Shown piece by piece: positions 11,693 through 23,700 of a DNA stretch of 55,407 bases. Each line of letters opens with the position of its first letter. Position 1 is the stretch's first letter. The position numbers were made by a program, and so were the translations under genes. The notes under the pieces are model-generated. The model made no database searches. It saw only the letters and a program-made list of their open reading frames with translations, and had not been told where the DNA came from. This DNA comes from Chlamydomonas sphaeroides (taxonomy: Eukaryota; Chlorophyta; Chlorophyceae; Chlamydomonadales; Chlamydomonadaceae), in the NCBI GenBank assembly GCA_001662425.1, contig BDDC01000524.1:1-55407 (forward strand), in the 5' to 3' direction.

Positions 11693-13898
11693 GCAGCCCC
11701 CTGATGACTGCACGCACGACGGAGGCGCCCGCATGTGACCGCTGCCGCCAGCTTGCTGCAACACGCACCAACACGGCCGGCGTGGCGCCGGCGCGCCGTC
11801 CGTAACTTGGGGCCGGCCGGCTGCAGTCCCCGCCTGCGCAAGGGGGGGCCACGCCAGCGGCCTTGAGCATGAGCATCCGCGCCTGCAACGAAGGCGCCGC
11901 GTGCGCCGATGCAGCGGGCTGCGAAGCCTGCCGCGCGGCGAGCGCGTAGGTGCATGGATTAACGAGGGCCCGTCCCCTCCCCGCGTGGGGTGGGGTGCCA
12001 TGACCGCCCCATTGGACCGACCCATTGGAAGCCTTTAAGCCTTGCGCGCTTTTGGCACGGGCCGGGGGCCGGGGGCCAAGTGTCTCGCAAGAGGTGTGTG
12101 TGTGCGACCCGAGTCCTAAGCCGCATGCCATGCCCACCGCTACGCCGCCAAGCAGCCAGCGCTGCCAGCGGCCGAGCGCGCGGCGGCAGCGGCAGGAGGG
12201 CGGCAGCGAGGCTCCTGGCGCGGCGCCGGCCGTAGTGCTGCAGCGCCAATTGTGGGATGCGGGTGTGCGTGCGGGTGTGCAGTGTTGAGGGGTCGGAGCT
12301 ATCTATCCAGCTTAGGTCGCCAAAAGCGTCCGTGTCTGCTGCTACGCTCGCGATCAAGCGCGCACGGGAGGCAGGAGGAAATGGCGCCATCGAGCCATGG
12401 GTTGTGGGTTGTGGGTTGTGCCGCTTGAGGCGTGCCGCCAAGTTCCGTGCTGTCTATAATGTGCGTGCGCGTGCTTTGTTGTCTGCGCCGCGGCCAGTGT
12501 CCGGTTGCGTCTTCTGTCGTACGACAGCACTGGTGAATCTTGTCTACCCCCGCGCCTGCGCCCCCCGCCGAGCCGCCGTGCGCGGCAAGCCGGGGGCCGG
12601 CGCCGTGCATCAGGTCCCCAACTGCCGGCCGCCTCTGACGGCCGCTTCTTCGCTTCGTACCTGCCTTCCGTAATCCTTCCGTAACAATCCTCCGGACGCT
12701 GTCGTGTCATTGGCGGCGATAGCGGAGGTGCATATGACTGGCCTTGGTAGGGGTTGCTGCGCGTGTGTGTGTGGGGGGCCAAACAACATAGCATCGCGCC
12801 CGTGGGCCGGGCGCTGGGCAGCGCGACGGCCGTGGGTTGCGAGCGGCCGGGTGCGGCGGGTGTTGAGACTTGAGAGGAATAACATACCGTAGCATGAAGC
12901 CGTGCGGCTGGGTGCTGTTCTGTGGGCTGCGGCAATGGATGGCGCCGCCAATCATGTAGCAAGCAACGCACCAAGCGCCTCCTGAGTCCCGTCCCCTGCT
13001 GCCCGCCACGGGGGCTGCGCCTCCGCCCGGGCGCCAGCGCACCGGCAAGGACAAACCAGGGGAGGCCCCTGGGGCCACCACGCATCCAACACCCAAACCG
13101 CCACGGCATGGCTGCTCGACCTGCTTGCTGCCCGCACCTCACCCCTGCCGTGAGCAAAGAGGTCTCCCCTGCACGCGTGCCCTTTCCTGTAGCTTTTTTG
13201 CAAAAAAAAGCAGCGGTTAGGTGGCTGTAGCTTCGCGTTCCTCGGCGCCGCACGGCCCATCGGAGCAGTGAGGCAGCGGACAGGCCGAGCGTGCCGCCGT
13301 GGCGCAGCCTTTGTAACATGAGCGCTGGCGTCCGATGGCCCGAGGGTCAGCGGCCCGCCGGGCACAGGGCCCAAACAACCGACCACCGCTTAAAGCGCCA
13401 GGCGCGCTGCCAGGGGCTCGGCACCCCACACTGCGTGCAAGACAGGCAGGCACCGTCGCAGCAAGCTGTGCAGTCCGTGCCGCCCCCGACCAGCGGTCCC
13501 TAAACACAACAGGAGTCACCCACGGCAGCAACCGCTCTGTTAGAGGCAGCGAGCGGCTGCTTGTGGCGGAAAGCTGCATCTGTCCGTATGAAAGGGCCAA
13601 CCGCCACACCAATCGTCTGCATGCCATAGGTCCGTCGCGACAGGTGAGTCAGCAACCCGAATGTAGCACATGGTTCAAATGGCACGGCGAGCTCGATATC
13701 ATTGTAAGCACCAGGGCGTGTGTTCCACGCCACGCTGTGACTGATGCGTGTTGATGGGTGTCGGCAATGCGCTCGCGCCTAGTCGAAACGCCCACCTACG
13801 CACGTGCACCCTTGCTATGATACATGCGCAAACCCACGGTCGGTCCGGCCCGCGATCGTGCGCGTGCAACTGGCCGACAGACCTCGAGCCGCAGCCAT
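11693..13898. other. Convergent 3' intergenic region
   Basis: Lies between the pherophorin stop (+) and the demethylase stop (-). It should hold both 3' UTRs. No exon with family signatures is visible. TGTAA occurs on the plus strand at 13312-13316 and near 13700, far from the pherophorin stop. No TTACA (the minus-strand signal) was found close to the demethylase stop, so both transcript ends are unresolved. A 14-bp perfect palindrome, CTGTCGTACGACAG, sits at 12514-12527. Confidence 0.5.
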
Positions 13899-16800
13899 CT
13901 ATGCGTCGCCATCCTGGCCGTCCACCTCCCGTGCATCCGCGCGCTCCGCCTCCGCCACCTCCGCCTCCGCCACCTCCGCCTCCGCCAGCGCCGCCGCGGC
14001 GGCCCGCAGCGGCCGCGCGGCCTTTGCCGCCGGCACCGTGGCTGCCTGCGCAGCGTGCTGACCTACCCTCAATCGGAACGTCGGTCGCTCCGACTCCAAC
14101 ATCTGCAGCAGCTTCTCCGTCGGCCGGACGGTTCGCATCCGCCGCGGCGACGGCACCGCGGCGGCTGCGGCGCCGCTGTCATCGACGCCCGCCGCCGCCG
14201 GCACCGGCGGCGGCTGCCGCCGCCGCGACCGTGAAGCCGGTGGCGCCGGCGGTGTCGCGGTGCCGTCGGCGCCGTCGAGGCTCGCCGCCGCCGCCGCCGC
14301 CACGGCAGCGGCAGCGGCAGGACTGGCCGGCAGCACTGCCAGCGCGCCGTCGGAGCTGCACGCTGACCCGGCGGAGGTGCCTGCAACAGCCGCCGGCTGA
14401 CCTGGCGGCGGCGCCGCCGCGGCGGCGCCGTCACACGCGTGTGCGGCGGAGCTGTGGGCCGCGTCGCCGTCGGGTGCCACCGCAGCTGGCGGCGCCGCCA
14501 CGTTGGCAGCGGCATCAGCGGCGTCGGGCTGCTCCCCGGCGCCCCGCCGCCGTCCAGCTGGCAGAGCCTCCGCCTCCGCGTTGGCGGCGGCGCCAGCATC
14601 GGCGCCAGCGGCGTTGTGGTCTGCCGACTGCGCCGTCACCTCCGCTGCCGCTGCCGCTGCCGCAAGCGGCCGACCACGGGGTCGCTTGGTCGTCGGCACC
14701 GCCGCCGCGGCAGCAGCGTGGTTGGGCAGATGCATAGTGGTCTCGGCTAGCGGCGGCGGCGCTGCCGCCGCCGCCACCCCGACGGCGCCGTCGGCAGCCG
14801 GCAGCGATTGCTTCCGCGGCCGGCCCCGGGGCCGTTTCGCCGGCGGCGCGGCGCCATCTGCTGCCGCCGCCGCCGCGGCCTCAGCCGCCGCCGGCGCCGC
14901 CGGTGGCTGCTTGCGAGGCCGGCCGCGGGGCTGCTTGGCGGCCGCCGGCGATGCGGCGGCGGCGACATCCGCCGTGCCCGGCGGCGCCATGCGCTGTGAG
15001 CCCCTGGCGGCGGCGGCGACGTCGGCCAGGCCAACGTCGTCGTCACTGCTGCTGTCATCCCGCCGTCGGTGCCGCCGGCTTTCCAGCTTGAACAGGACCG
15101 CCGCCGCCAGCGCCGAGCGCCGCTTCGGCCGCCCGCCCGCCACCGCCGGCGCTGTCGCCGCTGCCGCGGCGTCGCCGCCAGCGCCGCCGCTGGGCCAAGG
15201 GCCCTCCGCCCCCTCCTGATCACTGGGCCCTTGCGCCGCCACGACGGCCTGATCCGGATCCGCTGCCCCCGGCTCCCGTTCCGGCCGCCGCAGAGATCTG
15301 GATCCAGGCTGCTGCGTGGACCTGGCGTTGGGTCCAGGCCCCGGCGGCGCCGGCGCCGGCGGCTCGGCGTCGCCGCCGGGCTCTTCTTCCGACGAGCTGG
15401 GGGAGGACTCCGGCGGCTCCGGCCACGCCGCGGGCGACCGCACCGCCGCCACCATCTTCCGACCCCCCGCCGCCGTCGCCATCCGCCGCCGTCCAGCCGG
15501 CGCCGCCGGTGCTGTTGGCGCCTCCGCCGCAGCCGCCGCCATCCTTCTCCGGCCACGCGGCGCCGCCGCTGACGGCATCGCCGCTGGCACAGGCGCCATG
15601 GACCGGCCCCGCCCGCCCGACATCGCCCGGCTCCCGCTCCTGCCCCGGCCGCTGCCCCGGCCTCGGCCTCGCCCTCGGCCCGCTGCCGTGGCGGGGGCGG
15701 GGACAGCGCGCGTCACGCGGCGGCGCTTACGCCCCCGCCCCCCGCCAGCCTCCTCGACGTCCGCGTCTTCGCCGCCGCTGCTGCTGCTCGGCTGCTCCTG
15801 GCCCTCCTCCCCCTCGCCGCTCGCCTCCTCCTGCCCGCTGCTGCTCCGCTCCCCGTCGCCGCTGCCGCTGCCCTCCTCCTCGCTGCCCTCCTTCCCCTCC
15901 TCCTCCTCCTCCTCCTCCTCGTCCTCCTCGCTGCTGCTCGTGTCTACGAAGATATCGTCCGGCAGCAGCCGCTTAGCCACCAAGTTCCTGCGACATAGAC
16001 AGGCGCATGCCATCGCACTCATGCGGTAGCTTCCCCCACAGAAGCCCGCCATGAGGCACCGCACACGCACACCAGCACACCAGCACGCCAGCATGCGTCG
16101 TGGCAGCGTGGGCGCCGCCACACACACTTACGATCGTGTCATCTAATTCCGAACACACACACTTGCGCCACTCTACCCGGGGCGTGCTGTGCCGCGTGCG
16201 GGGCTCTGTCCTGCTTTACACCTGAACACACTGCCGGCTGCCACCACTTCGCTGCCGCCATGGGCAATGCACCTATGAACCCTTGAACCCATGGGCAATG
16301 AACCTTCCCAAGGATGCACAAACAGGCGGGCCCTCACCGGAACAGGCGCATGTCGATGGACACGCTGTCGGCGTTGCACTCACACACGCCCGCCACCGCG
16401 CCCACGGGGATCCAGCGCTTGGTGCCAAAGTTGACGCTCTCCGCACAGTTGTAGCCGCAGTTGTAGCCGGCGTGGTAGGCGCCTGCACGGGCCATGCATC
16501 CTGGTTTAGTCTGGGCTCGTGGTGACTCCGATCGATGCCTAGCTAAAAGTGTGGGGATGCCTGGCGCCGCGGTCTGTCTGGGCGGCGGAGGGGCGGCAGG
16601 GTCCGGTCCGGTCCGGCCCGTACCTGGGTAGGTGACCACGAACTCGCGCGGGCCCTGCAGCGTCTTGATGTAGGGGATGGCGAAGGTGTCCAGCAGCTGC
16701 GGCGATATGATGAGCTCCTGCAGGACAGCGAGCAGCGGGCACAGACAGGCAGGGGGACCCCGACACGACGTGTCAGTGGTGGCGGACGATGGCACGCAGG

Positions 16801-18862
16801 CAGGCAGGCAGGCAGGCAGCCGGGCTGCTAACAACCACCAACGCACGCGAACCCGAAGCGGCCCATGGCTCCATGGAGTGGAGGGCGGGCCTCCCCGCAC
16901 GCGGCACGGCTCTGCTGCTGGCTGCGGCCCTGCTTGCGGCTTGGCCTAGCGCGCTGCTGTTGCCGTACCTTGTGCCGCAGGAACTCGGGGCAGGCCTTGA
17001 ACATGTCGGGCAGCATGCCGCGCAGCAGGCCCTCGAAGCGCGCGCGCGCCGAGGGCGGGATGGCGTACCACTGCTTGGGCGCCCCGTAGTGCAGGTAGTT
17101 GACAGAGTAGAGGTCCATGTCCTCGGTGTGCCTGTGCGGTTGGTTGGCGGTCGGGAGGACGGTGGTTGGGAGGTGGTTGCTAATGGCGACGTTGTGCCCG
17201 TTATGGCCGGCCCTGGGTGGCTGCGCTGCACCGTGCCTCAACTCGACCGTTGCGGGACACGACCAACCAACTCCCAACAGCTAGCCGGTCGCCGCGCCAA
17301 GAGGCCCGCCGCCAGGTCTCGCCCGTCCGCAGCTCGTTGACTGTCTCGAATACCGCGTGGAGCCCAGGTGTGCTGTAAGTACGACACATTCGCCAATGTG
17401 GAGTACGGCAGGGGACTGCGACACGAGCGGCCGTGCTCGCCCCTGCCCACCCACCATGCGAAGGTGCTGCGCCAGGTGCCAAAGTAGAGGTAAGGCTCGC
17501 TCACGCCCGGCAGCGAGTGGCCGTTGTCCGCCAGCACCCGCGTCAGCACCGTGTCCAGCCGCCGCAGGTTCCAACCCTGGCGGTTGGCGGTTGGCAGTCA
17601 GGAGTTGGCAATTAGCGGTTTGGTGAGGAGGGCCGGGTCAGGGCTGCAGGGCCTCTGTGCCTGCCCTGTGGCGGCTGATGCAAGCAGCGGCGCGGGGTGG
17701 CGGCTGGCAGGTCGGACGGGCGGCGACTGGGATCCGCACGGATCGCGCGTGCCGTACCTTGCAGTCCTCATCAAACAGCGAGCCGGCGATGTCAGCGCCG
17801 TAGAGGGGAGGCCTGGTACGGCAGGGTACGGCAAGGTTGGGCTTGCGCAAGCGGTCGCATGGCGCGGCTCGGCACCTGCAGAGCTGCAGCCGCGGCCGCC
17901 TTGCCCGGCTAGCCACAGCTTTGCTCGGTGGCCCGCGGCTGCAGGCCGGCTGTCGCTACCGGTAACCCCAAGCGGCGCAAAATAGACAACAAGCTGGGCG
18001 CTCACACAACGGCTGTACCTGAGGGCCACGTTCTTCCAAAATTTGCGCTCAAGATCCTCCACCTTCACCCCGGCTGGGGGCGCGTTCTCAGTCGCGAGGG
18101 CCTGCTCGAGAGCGCCGTGATACGACAGAGGGTGCGAGAAAAGGAGCAGGGTGAGGGGGCGATGTGGGGCTGCAGGAAAGGGTTTCGCCAGCACCCGTGC
18201 CGCGAGCGCCGTCGGGCCTGCGACGTGGCGAGGGAGGCCTCTGGCGGCGCGGCGGCGCTGCGGCGCTGCGGCGCAGCGCTGGTTAGCCGCTGCCAGGCTG
18301 CATGGTTGGCTGGTCGTACGTGCGCAGCGGTGCAGTGAGGCTGTGGACGGAGTGCGCTGGTCGGTGGGTGGGTGGGTGGATGCGTGCAGAGAAGCGCACC
18401 TGTGGCCGGAACGCGTTTGCCAGGCTCATCGGCTTCTCCTCAATGTACAGCCCACGGTACAGCCCTCGGCTGCCGGTAGCATGCTGACGGATGGGCCGCT
18501 CAATGGTAAGGTCAAGGTCGTCGGGGTAGCCCTGCGGGGGTGTGAAGGGCTGGATGGGTTAATTGGCGTGGACTTGGCGCGCGTCGACGCCGACCCAGAG
18601 GTGCCAACATGGTGTAGCATCGAGTAACTGGGGCATACTTTGAAGGCTCTCTTAGGGGTGCGTGGCTGGCGCGAGAGCAAATGCCGGACGACGGCAAAAC
18701 CCGTCGCACCTCTTGTCGCGGGAACCAGCCGTCTGGCGCGACGATTCGGCAAATCCCCGCCTCCTCAATGCGCTTCTCATGCTTGGTAATGTACTGCTCC
18801 CAAGAAAGACCCTCAACCTCCTTCAGCGTTGGCCTCAGAACTGGGCATTCTAGTTTTACCAT
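13899..18862 (-). CDS. KDM4/JHDM3-type JmjN-JmjC histone demethylase with AT-hook tail
   Basis: Predicted Fe(II)/2-oxoglutarate histone lysine demethylase (KDM4 group; H3K9/K36 in known members), nuclear, 1011 aa. Exons: 18862-18710, 18531-18400, 18101-18019, 17812-17758, 17576-17455, 17131-16969, 16717-16624, 16482-16338, 15987-13899. Phases and sum agree. JmjN is at about aa 5-55 (CPVLRPTLKEVEG...GWFPRQ). JmjC contains YGADIAGSLFDE, PYLYFGTW, WHTEDMDLYS and YHAGYNCGYNCAES. Fe ligands would be H183, E185, H271. The KDM4-specific zinc site is C229, H235, C301, C303. All seven keep the spacing of human KDM4A (offset five). The last exon encodes an acidic stretch (about 325-350), a Gly/Arg-rich segment and three AT-hooks (K-Q/R-P-R-G-R-P) at about 666, 698 and 748. 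PHD, Tudor and C2H2 fingers are absent. The start is the first ATG before JmjN. Confidence 0.9.
14663..14937 (-). other. Three AT-hook motifs in the demethylase tail
   Basis: Read on the minus strand, KQPRGRPRKQ (about 14937-14909), KRPRGRPRKQ (about 14842-14813) and KRPRGRPL (about 14690-14667) lie in one frame within Ala/Pro-rich sequence. The Arg-Gly-Arg-Pro core is the known minor-groove AT-tract binding motif. Confidence 0.8.
16166..16232 (+). repeat. Dispersed repeat, copy C (demethylase intron 8)
   Basis: Shares CGCCACTCTACCCGGGGCGT, GCTGTGCCGCGTG and GGGGCTCTGT with copies A and B in the pherophorin introns, about 10 kb away. Here it is antisense to the host gene. Confidence 0.75.
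17577..17602. repeat. TTGGCGG-type array at a splice acceptor
   Basis: The 3' end of demethylase intron 4 is made of TTGGCGG-type copies (read on the minus strand as AACCGCC ending in CCGCCAG), so the acceptor AG lies within the repeat. Confidence 0.65.
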
Positions 18863-20707
18863 CACGCCAGAGTGATATTACAGGTAAGTCGGTGGTGTTG
18901 GGGGCATCGCCGCAGAGGACGGCCAGCTGGGTCGGCGCGCGAAAGCAAAGTCGGCAGTGCTGTCAACAACGCCTTGACTATGCGACGGATGTCAAACAGT
19001 TATAGTGTATTGCCGGTCTATATAACTGGCATCGCCGCGGACGAGATGCCAGACCGTTGGGGAGCGACCAGCGTGCGCTTCGAGCGGCGAGGCCGGCTTG
19101 CCCGCCTCGTGCCTGCCGTCCCCAGCCTTCCCGCCCCCAGCGCCCCGCGGCCACAGTGCGACAAGCCCAACACGACTGGGCTCTTTCCAGCCACGGCACC
19201 AATTTTGCCGTGCTCACCTCGGGCTTGTGCTCTGCGGATGTGGCATGGCAGCGGACCCGCAATGCCACACCAGCTTTCATGGCACCTGCCCTGCCTCCCA
19301 CCGTAGTACCCACCTACCCGTACCACTAGCGGCAAGCACGCCGGCTGGCCCGCATCCGCCCACAGAGGCGGCCACGCAACGCTACCCGGCCATCACCCCG
19401 CCAGCACCTGCTGGGCCACGCGACCCTGTGTGCCTCATTGGCCAGCCCCAGCGCGCCTCCCGCCTGCGTATCTCGAGCCCCGCGCGTCCAGTCACTGCCA
19501 CAGGCCACGCAGACGGCCTGGCCCACTGGCCCCGCTGCGCGACCCCCGGCATCGCCGGCAGCCCGCCGCAGGCGGCCGCAGCGTACAGCCGTCGGGCTGC
19601 ACGCCAAACCAACACAGGCGGGCGCTGGCGCACCGCTACCCCAGCGCCAACACGCGCTGCAAGTGGGTCCGCCGGCCACACCAGCAGTGGCCGCGGCCGG
19701 CGCCACCTGCCTGCCAACGCTCGCACCAAGTTCGCAATCCAAACGCGACCCTCAGCCGCGCAGGGCGGTGCGCATGGCGCTGCCAACGGACGTGCGCGCA
19801 TGGGGCATGGCCCTCTCTCACCGGCCGTTGGCGGCCCTGCACGACGCCCTAGCCAACGCCCCATCGCGGCCTCACGCGCCCCACCGGTACGCGCGACGCC
19901 ACGCACCCACGCCCCTGGCCACAGCCTGATCGCCGCTACTCAACGGCCCCTCACCTCGCCAAAATTATCCGGGACAAGTTACGTCGCACCACGCAACCAA
20001 CGCCTAGCGCGCGCCGGCGCCTCCAGCACCCAGCTGCCGCGCAGCTACCCCAGCGCCCGCGCCAGGTGCCTCGTTAGGTCGGCTCCGCGCATGCATCGTC
20101 AGTATGCGCCGCCCGCCCATCACAGGCAACCGCAGCGCGCAGGGAGCTTGCTGGGGTGGGGAGCTCAGCAGCTACGAGGACACAGGCCATGCAGGCGGCC
20201 ATCGACGTGGGGCGGCGATGACGTCGCGCAGCAGCGCGGCGGGCCCAGCCGACGGCCGTCCTTGCAGCCAGCATGACATGGGCGCCGCAGCATGACGCTC
20301 AGCCACACGCCACGCCACGAACGACACATCACGGCACGAGGGACAGCCGGCCATAGCCTATTGGGGACGCAACAGCGGCGGTTGCGCAGTTGGAATTTTC
20401 ATGCGCGATCCCGTCAATAAAAAATGCAGGCCAACGCCCCGCGACCCCATGCGCCATAGTTGCCGAGCCATGTTGGGTGCGCACCGTTGCTTCTCAGCCG
20501 TTCGTCCCAGCACATGTGATGATGCGACTTACCTATACCAGACATCGTACCGCGCGCACGGAGTCGCATTTATTGAAGCTGTGTCCGTGGGCCCACGCCA
20601 AGCGCTACCACCCACTTGTGACCGGGCTTGGTGCAGCGTACCCGGCATACCACTATCCGGCCGCGGTGCATTGGCAGACAACACCTCATTGCATTGCATT
20701 GGTCCAT
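18863..20707. other. Intergenic region between demethylase and cyclase
   Basis: Contains the demethylase promoter side and the cyclase 3' UTR (both genes minus). A long plus-strand open frame (19098-20276) has no recognisable domain, no signal, and Pro/Arg/Ala/Thr-rich composition as expected by chance in GC-rich DNA. I see no gene here. Confidence 0.5.
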
Positions 20708-23700
20708 CTACTGACTGTGCGGCTCACTCAGCCCCGCAGCCGCCAGCGCCTCGCGCGACGGGCAGCCAGCCGCCGGCCGAGCCGCGTCAGCAGCGGCGCC
20801 GGCGCCAGCGGCGCCTTGCGCGCTGTCGATCGGGAGTGGCGTCGACACCGCGGTCGATGCCGCCGTCCCCGTCGTCGCCGCACGTGCGCTCGCTGCCGCC
20901 TGCGGCTCGGCCTTCAGCGCTTTCCCGCCGGCCGCCTCGCCGGCGGCTACCGCCAGGTCCGCCGCCGAGGGCTCCCAGATGAATGTCTGCATCAGGCCCT
21001 TGCCCTTGACCTGCAGGGCCACGGGGTGGCAGGGCCCACGCAGCAAGCAGCAGGTCTCGCAGCCGTCGTGCTGCTCTCGCTGTGGGCTCTTGGCCGGCGA
21101 GCGGCAGCAGGCAGGCCCCCCCACGTGCCGCTCCCGGCCTGCAGTCTACGCCTCTCGGTTGGGTGGGCGCGCAGAGCCCACAAACCACCCAGCCGACCGT
21201 GCAAGCAGGCGGCTGCGATCCAAAGGGCTCCCCGGCGCCCAGGGGGCGCACCTCAATGCCGCCCGTGGGCTCCCAGCGCTCGCCCGGCAGCAGCCGCTGC
21301 GCCGCCTCCGAAGCATGGATGCAGCCGGGGCGGCCGCTGGACTCCATGCGGCTCGTGCTGCGGGGGCGGCGGCGGCGGCAGCAGCAGCAGCAGCAGCACA
21401 GAACACAGCGTGACGCAGCCGCGCGACATGGCGGCAGCGCAACACGGCGACCGCCGTGACTTGGGAGGTACGGACGAGCCTGCAACCGCCGAGCAGAAGC
21501 CCGGGCCCAAAGCTGTCAGAGTCAGCTAGGGTGCGGGGGTGCATGGCGGTCGACCAAGCGGCGCGCGAGGGCCTTCCCCGGCTTGCGAGTGGGGCCCGGC
21601 CGCGCGGGCACCCAGCGGCGCTCTGGGTGCTGCAAGCCGCATCCCCCGCCGGGGCGCCATGTTAGGGAGAGGCAAGGAAGCATCCGTGCCCCCCCCTCCC
21701 CCCGGGCCTCACGTGTTCACGGTGTCGCCTGGCGTGCCGTAGCGGAGCATGGGCAGGGCAGCGGCGGGGGAACGGGGCGGGGCGTAATGGACAGGCACAT
21801 CAGGCCTTGCCTTGCCACCCGTGCCACTGCTGGCGCCTAGACCTGCCAGCGCCAGCACGCGTTGCGGGTGCGCGGCGGCCGCCCAGCGCCCCGACGCGTG
21901 GCGGGAGCGGGCGGTGCCCCGCCGTGCCCTATCGCTGCGGCCGCACTCACCAAACAAACACCACCTGGGGTGGGTCGGTGCGGTGGGGCGCCAGGGCAGG
22001 CGGCGGCAGGGCAGCGAGCGTCAGTGCAGGCCGCAGAGCATGGCCTGGCCTGCCCTGGCGGCAGCCGAGCGCCCAGGCACAGCACGGTGTCCTCCGGGTC
22101 TGCCCTCGTAGGCGCCAAGCGAAGCGGCTTCTCTGTGGCGCCGGCGCGGACCTCCGGCATGCGCCGCCATGCGCTGCTGCGCTGCTGCCAGAGCTCATCG
22201 AGCCGCATATTCCCGCCCCCGCTTGCCGCCCGCTGCCGCCCCACCTGGGCATGCGCTGGCCCACCACGCCCGACACCACGGGGCCCGAGTGGATGCCGAT
22301 CCTGAGCGGGACGCGCGGGCGCCACACGTGGGGCCAGTCAGTGCCAGTCAGTGCCAGTCAGTGCCAGTCAGTGCCAGTCAGTGCCAGTCAGTGCCAGTCA
22401 GTGCCGACCCAGCCGCACCCGCGCAGCCACAAGCGCCGTCGGCCGCCGGGGCCTCGCGCGCGCGCGTGCGTGTGGGGGCGCGTGCCGGCGCCCAGCCTGA
22501 CGGCCCCTGTGCTGCGCTGCGCCACCGCTCAGCGTCCTGCCGCCCTCACCTCATGCGAACCGGCTCGCCCGTGGTGGGCAGCCGCACCTGCGCCGCCGCC
22601 GCCAGCATGGCCTGCGGTTGGCGGTTGGCGGTTACGCAGAGCCGCTCGGCCGGCGCGCGCGCACAACGCAACGCCGAACCCCGAACACGGCACCAGGCCG
22701 GCCAGCCTCCGCCGTGCAGCGCACCTTGGCAAAACCAAACACCTGCGCGGCGTGCGCGGCGGCGGCGAAGCTGCTAGGGCCTCCGGCCCCGCCGCCGCCC
22801 TCGCCGCTGCCGTCGACCTGCCCAGACGTGACCGCCACGGCCGTCATGCCGTCGGCGTCTTGCTGCACCAAGCCGCCGGCCGCCACAAAGCAGTCGCCAA
22901 TGGTCTCAATCTGCGCAACCGGGATCGGTACGGCATGCGTGTCCGGCACAAGCCCATCGCACCACTCATGCTGTGCCTGAGTTGCGCTAACTAATCGGAT
23001 TGGCGGTCTGGAGCTGCACTGCCGCAGCCGCAGCCCACAGGCGCGTGTTGGCAGCCAGGCGCGTGCGCCCATGCGTCCGCAGCTCGAGCGCCATACGGAA
23101 GCCAGTTGTGCCATGAGCGTCTGTGCGGCCATGCGTCCGGGGCCAGTGCGGCGCCCCGGTCCCCGCTTTCTTGCCTTGTACACGCCATGCTCGTCCAGCA
23201 CGCTGTCGAAGCGGCAGAAGAGGTCGTTGATGAATGCCATGACCACCATGGGCTCCAGCTGCTTGCACATGGGCGTGAAGCCTGGGGCCAGCAGCGGGCG
23301 GCAGGTGTGCGTGAGCGGGCGTGAGTGGGCTCCAGCTGCGCTCACGTGAAGCCTGGGGGCGGCGGCCACGGGCGGCGGCAGAGGCGCCAGGGGCCCTGGT
23401 GGATCAGACGGCGGCGCGCCGGCGGCGTGTCCGAACGGTTGGGCCGCGAGCGCGCCATCCCATCCCACCCAACATCCCCGCAAGCGTGCCCCCATCCGGG
23501 CCTTACCGACGCAGTCCGCGAACAGGAGCGTCACCTGCACGCCGGGGGCCGCAGAGGTCGGCAAAACAGCATGACACCATCACGTCATCGACCACGATAG
23601 ACAAGCAACACACACGCGCGCCCGCACCTGCGGGTGCCACGTGGCGAGCTTGTTGATGTCCCGAACCACGGGCCGCCAGTCCGGCTGGCCGCCGCCGCCG

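Noticed and set aside
14503..15219. Ala-rich plus-strand ORF opposite the demethylase AT-hook exon
   Set aside because: It is the antisense shadow of the Ala/Pro/Arg-rich coding exon; the minus frame has conserved AT-hooks and a phase-correct join to the JmjC exons.
19098..20276. 392-codon plus-strand open frame between demethylase and cyclase
   Set aside because: Pro/Ala/Arg/Thr-rich without motif, signal or splice logic. Long chance frames are common in DNA of this GC content, and the opposite strand is equally open.
23175..23507. Cyclase as a broken gene because no GT donor follows VYK
   Set aside because: AAG|GCAAG is a recognised GC donor context and restores the conserved VYKIETIGD motif in frame, so a GC-AG intron is the simpler reading.
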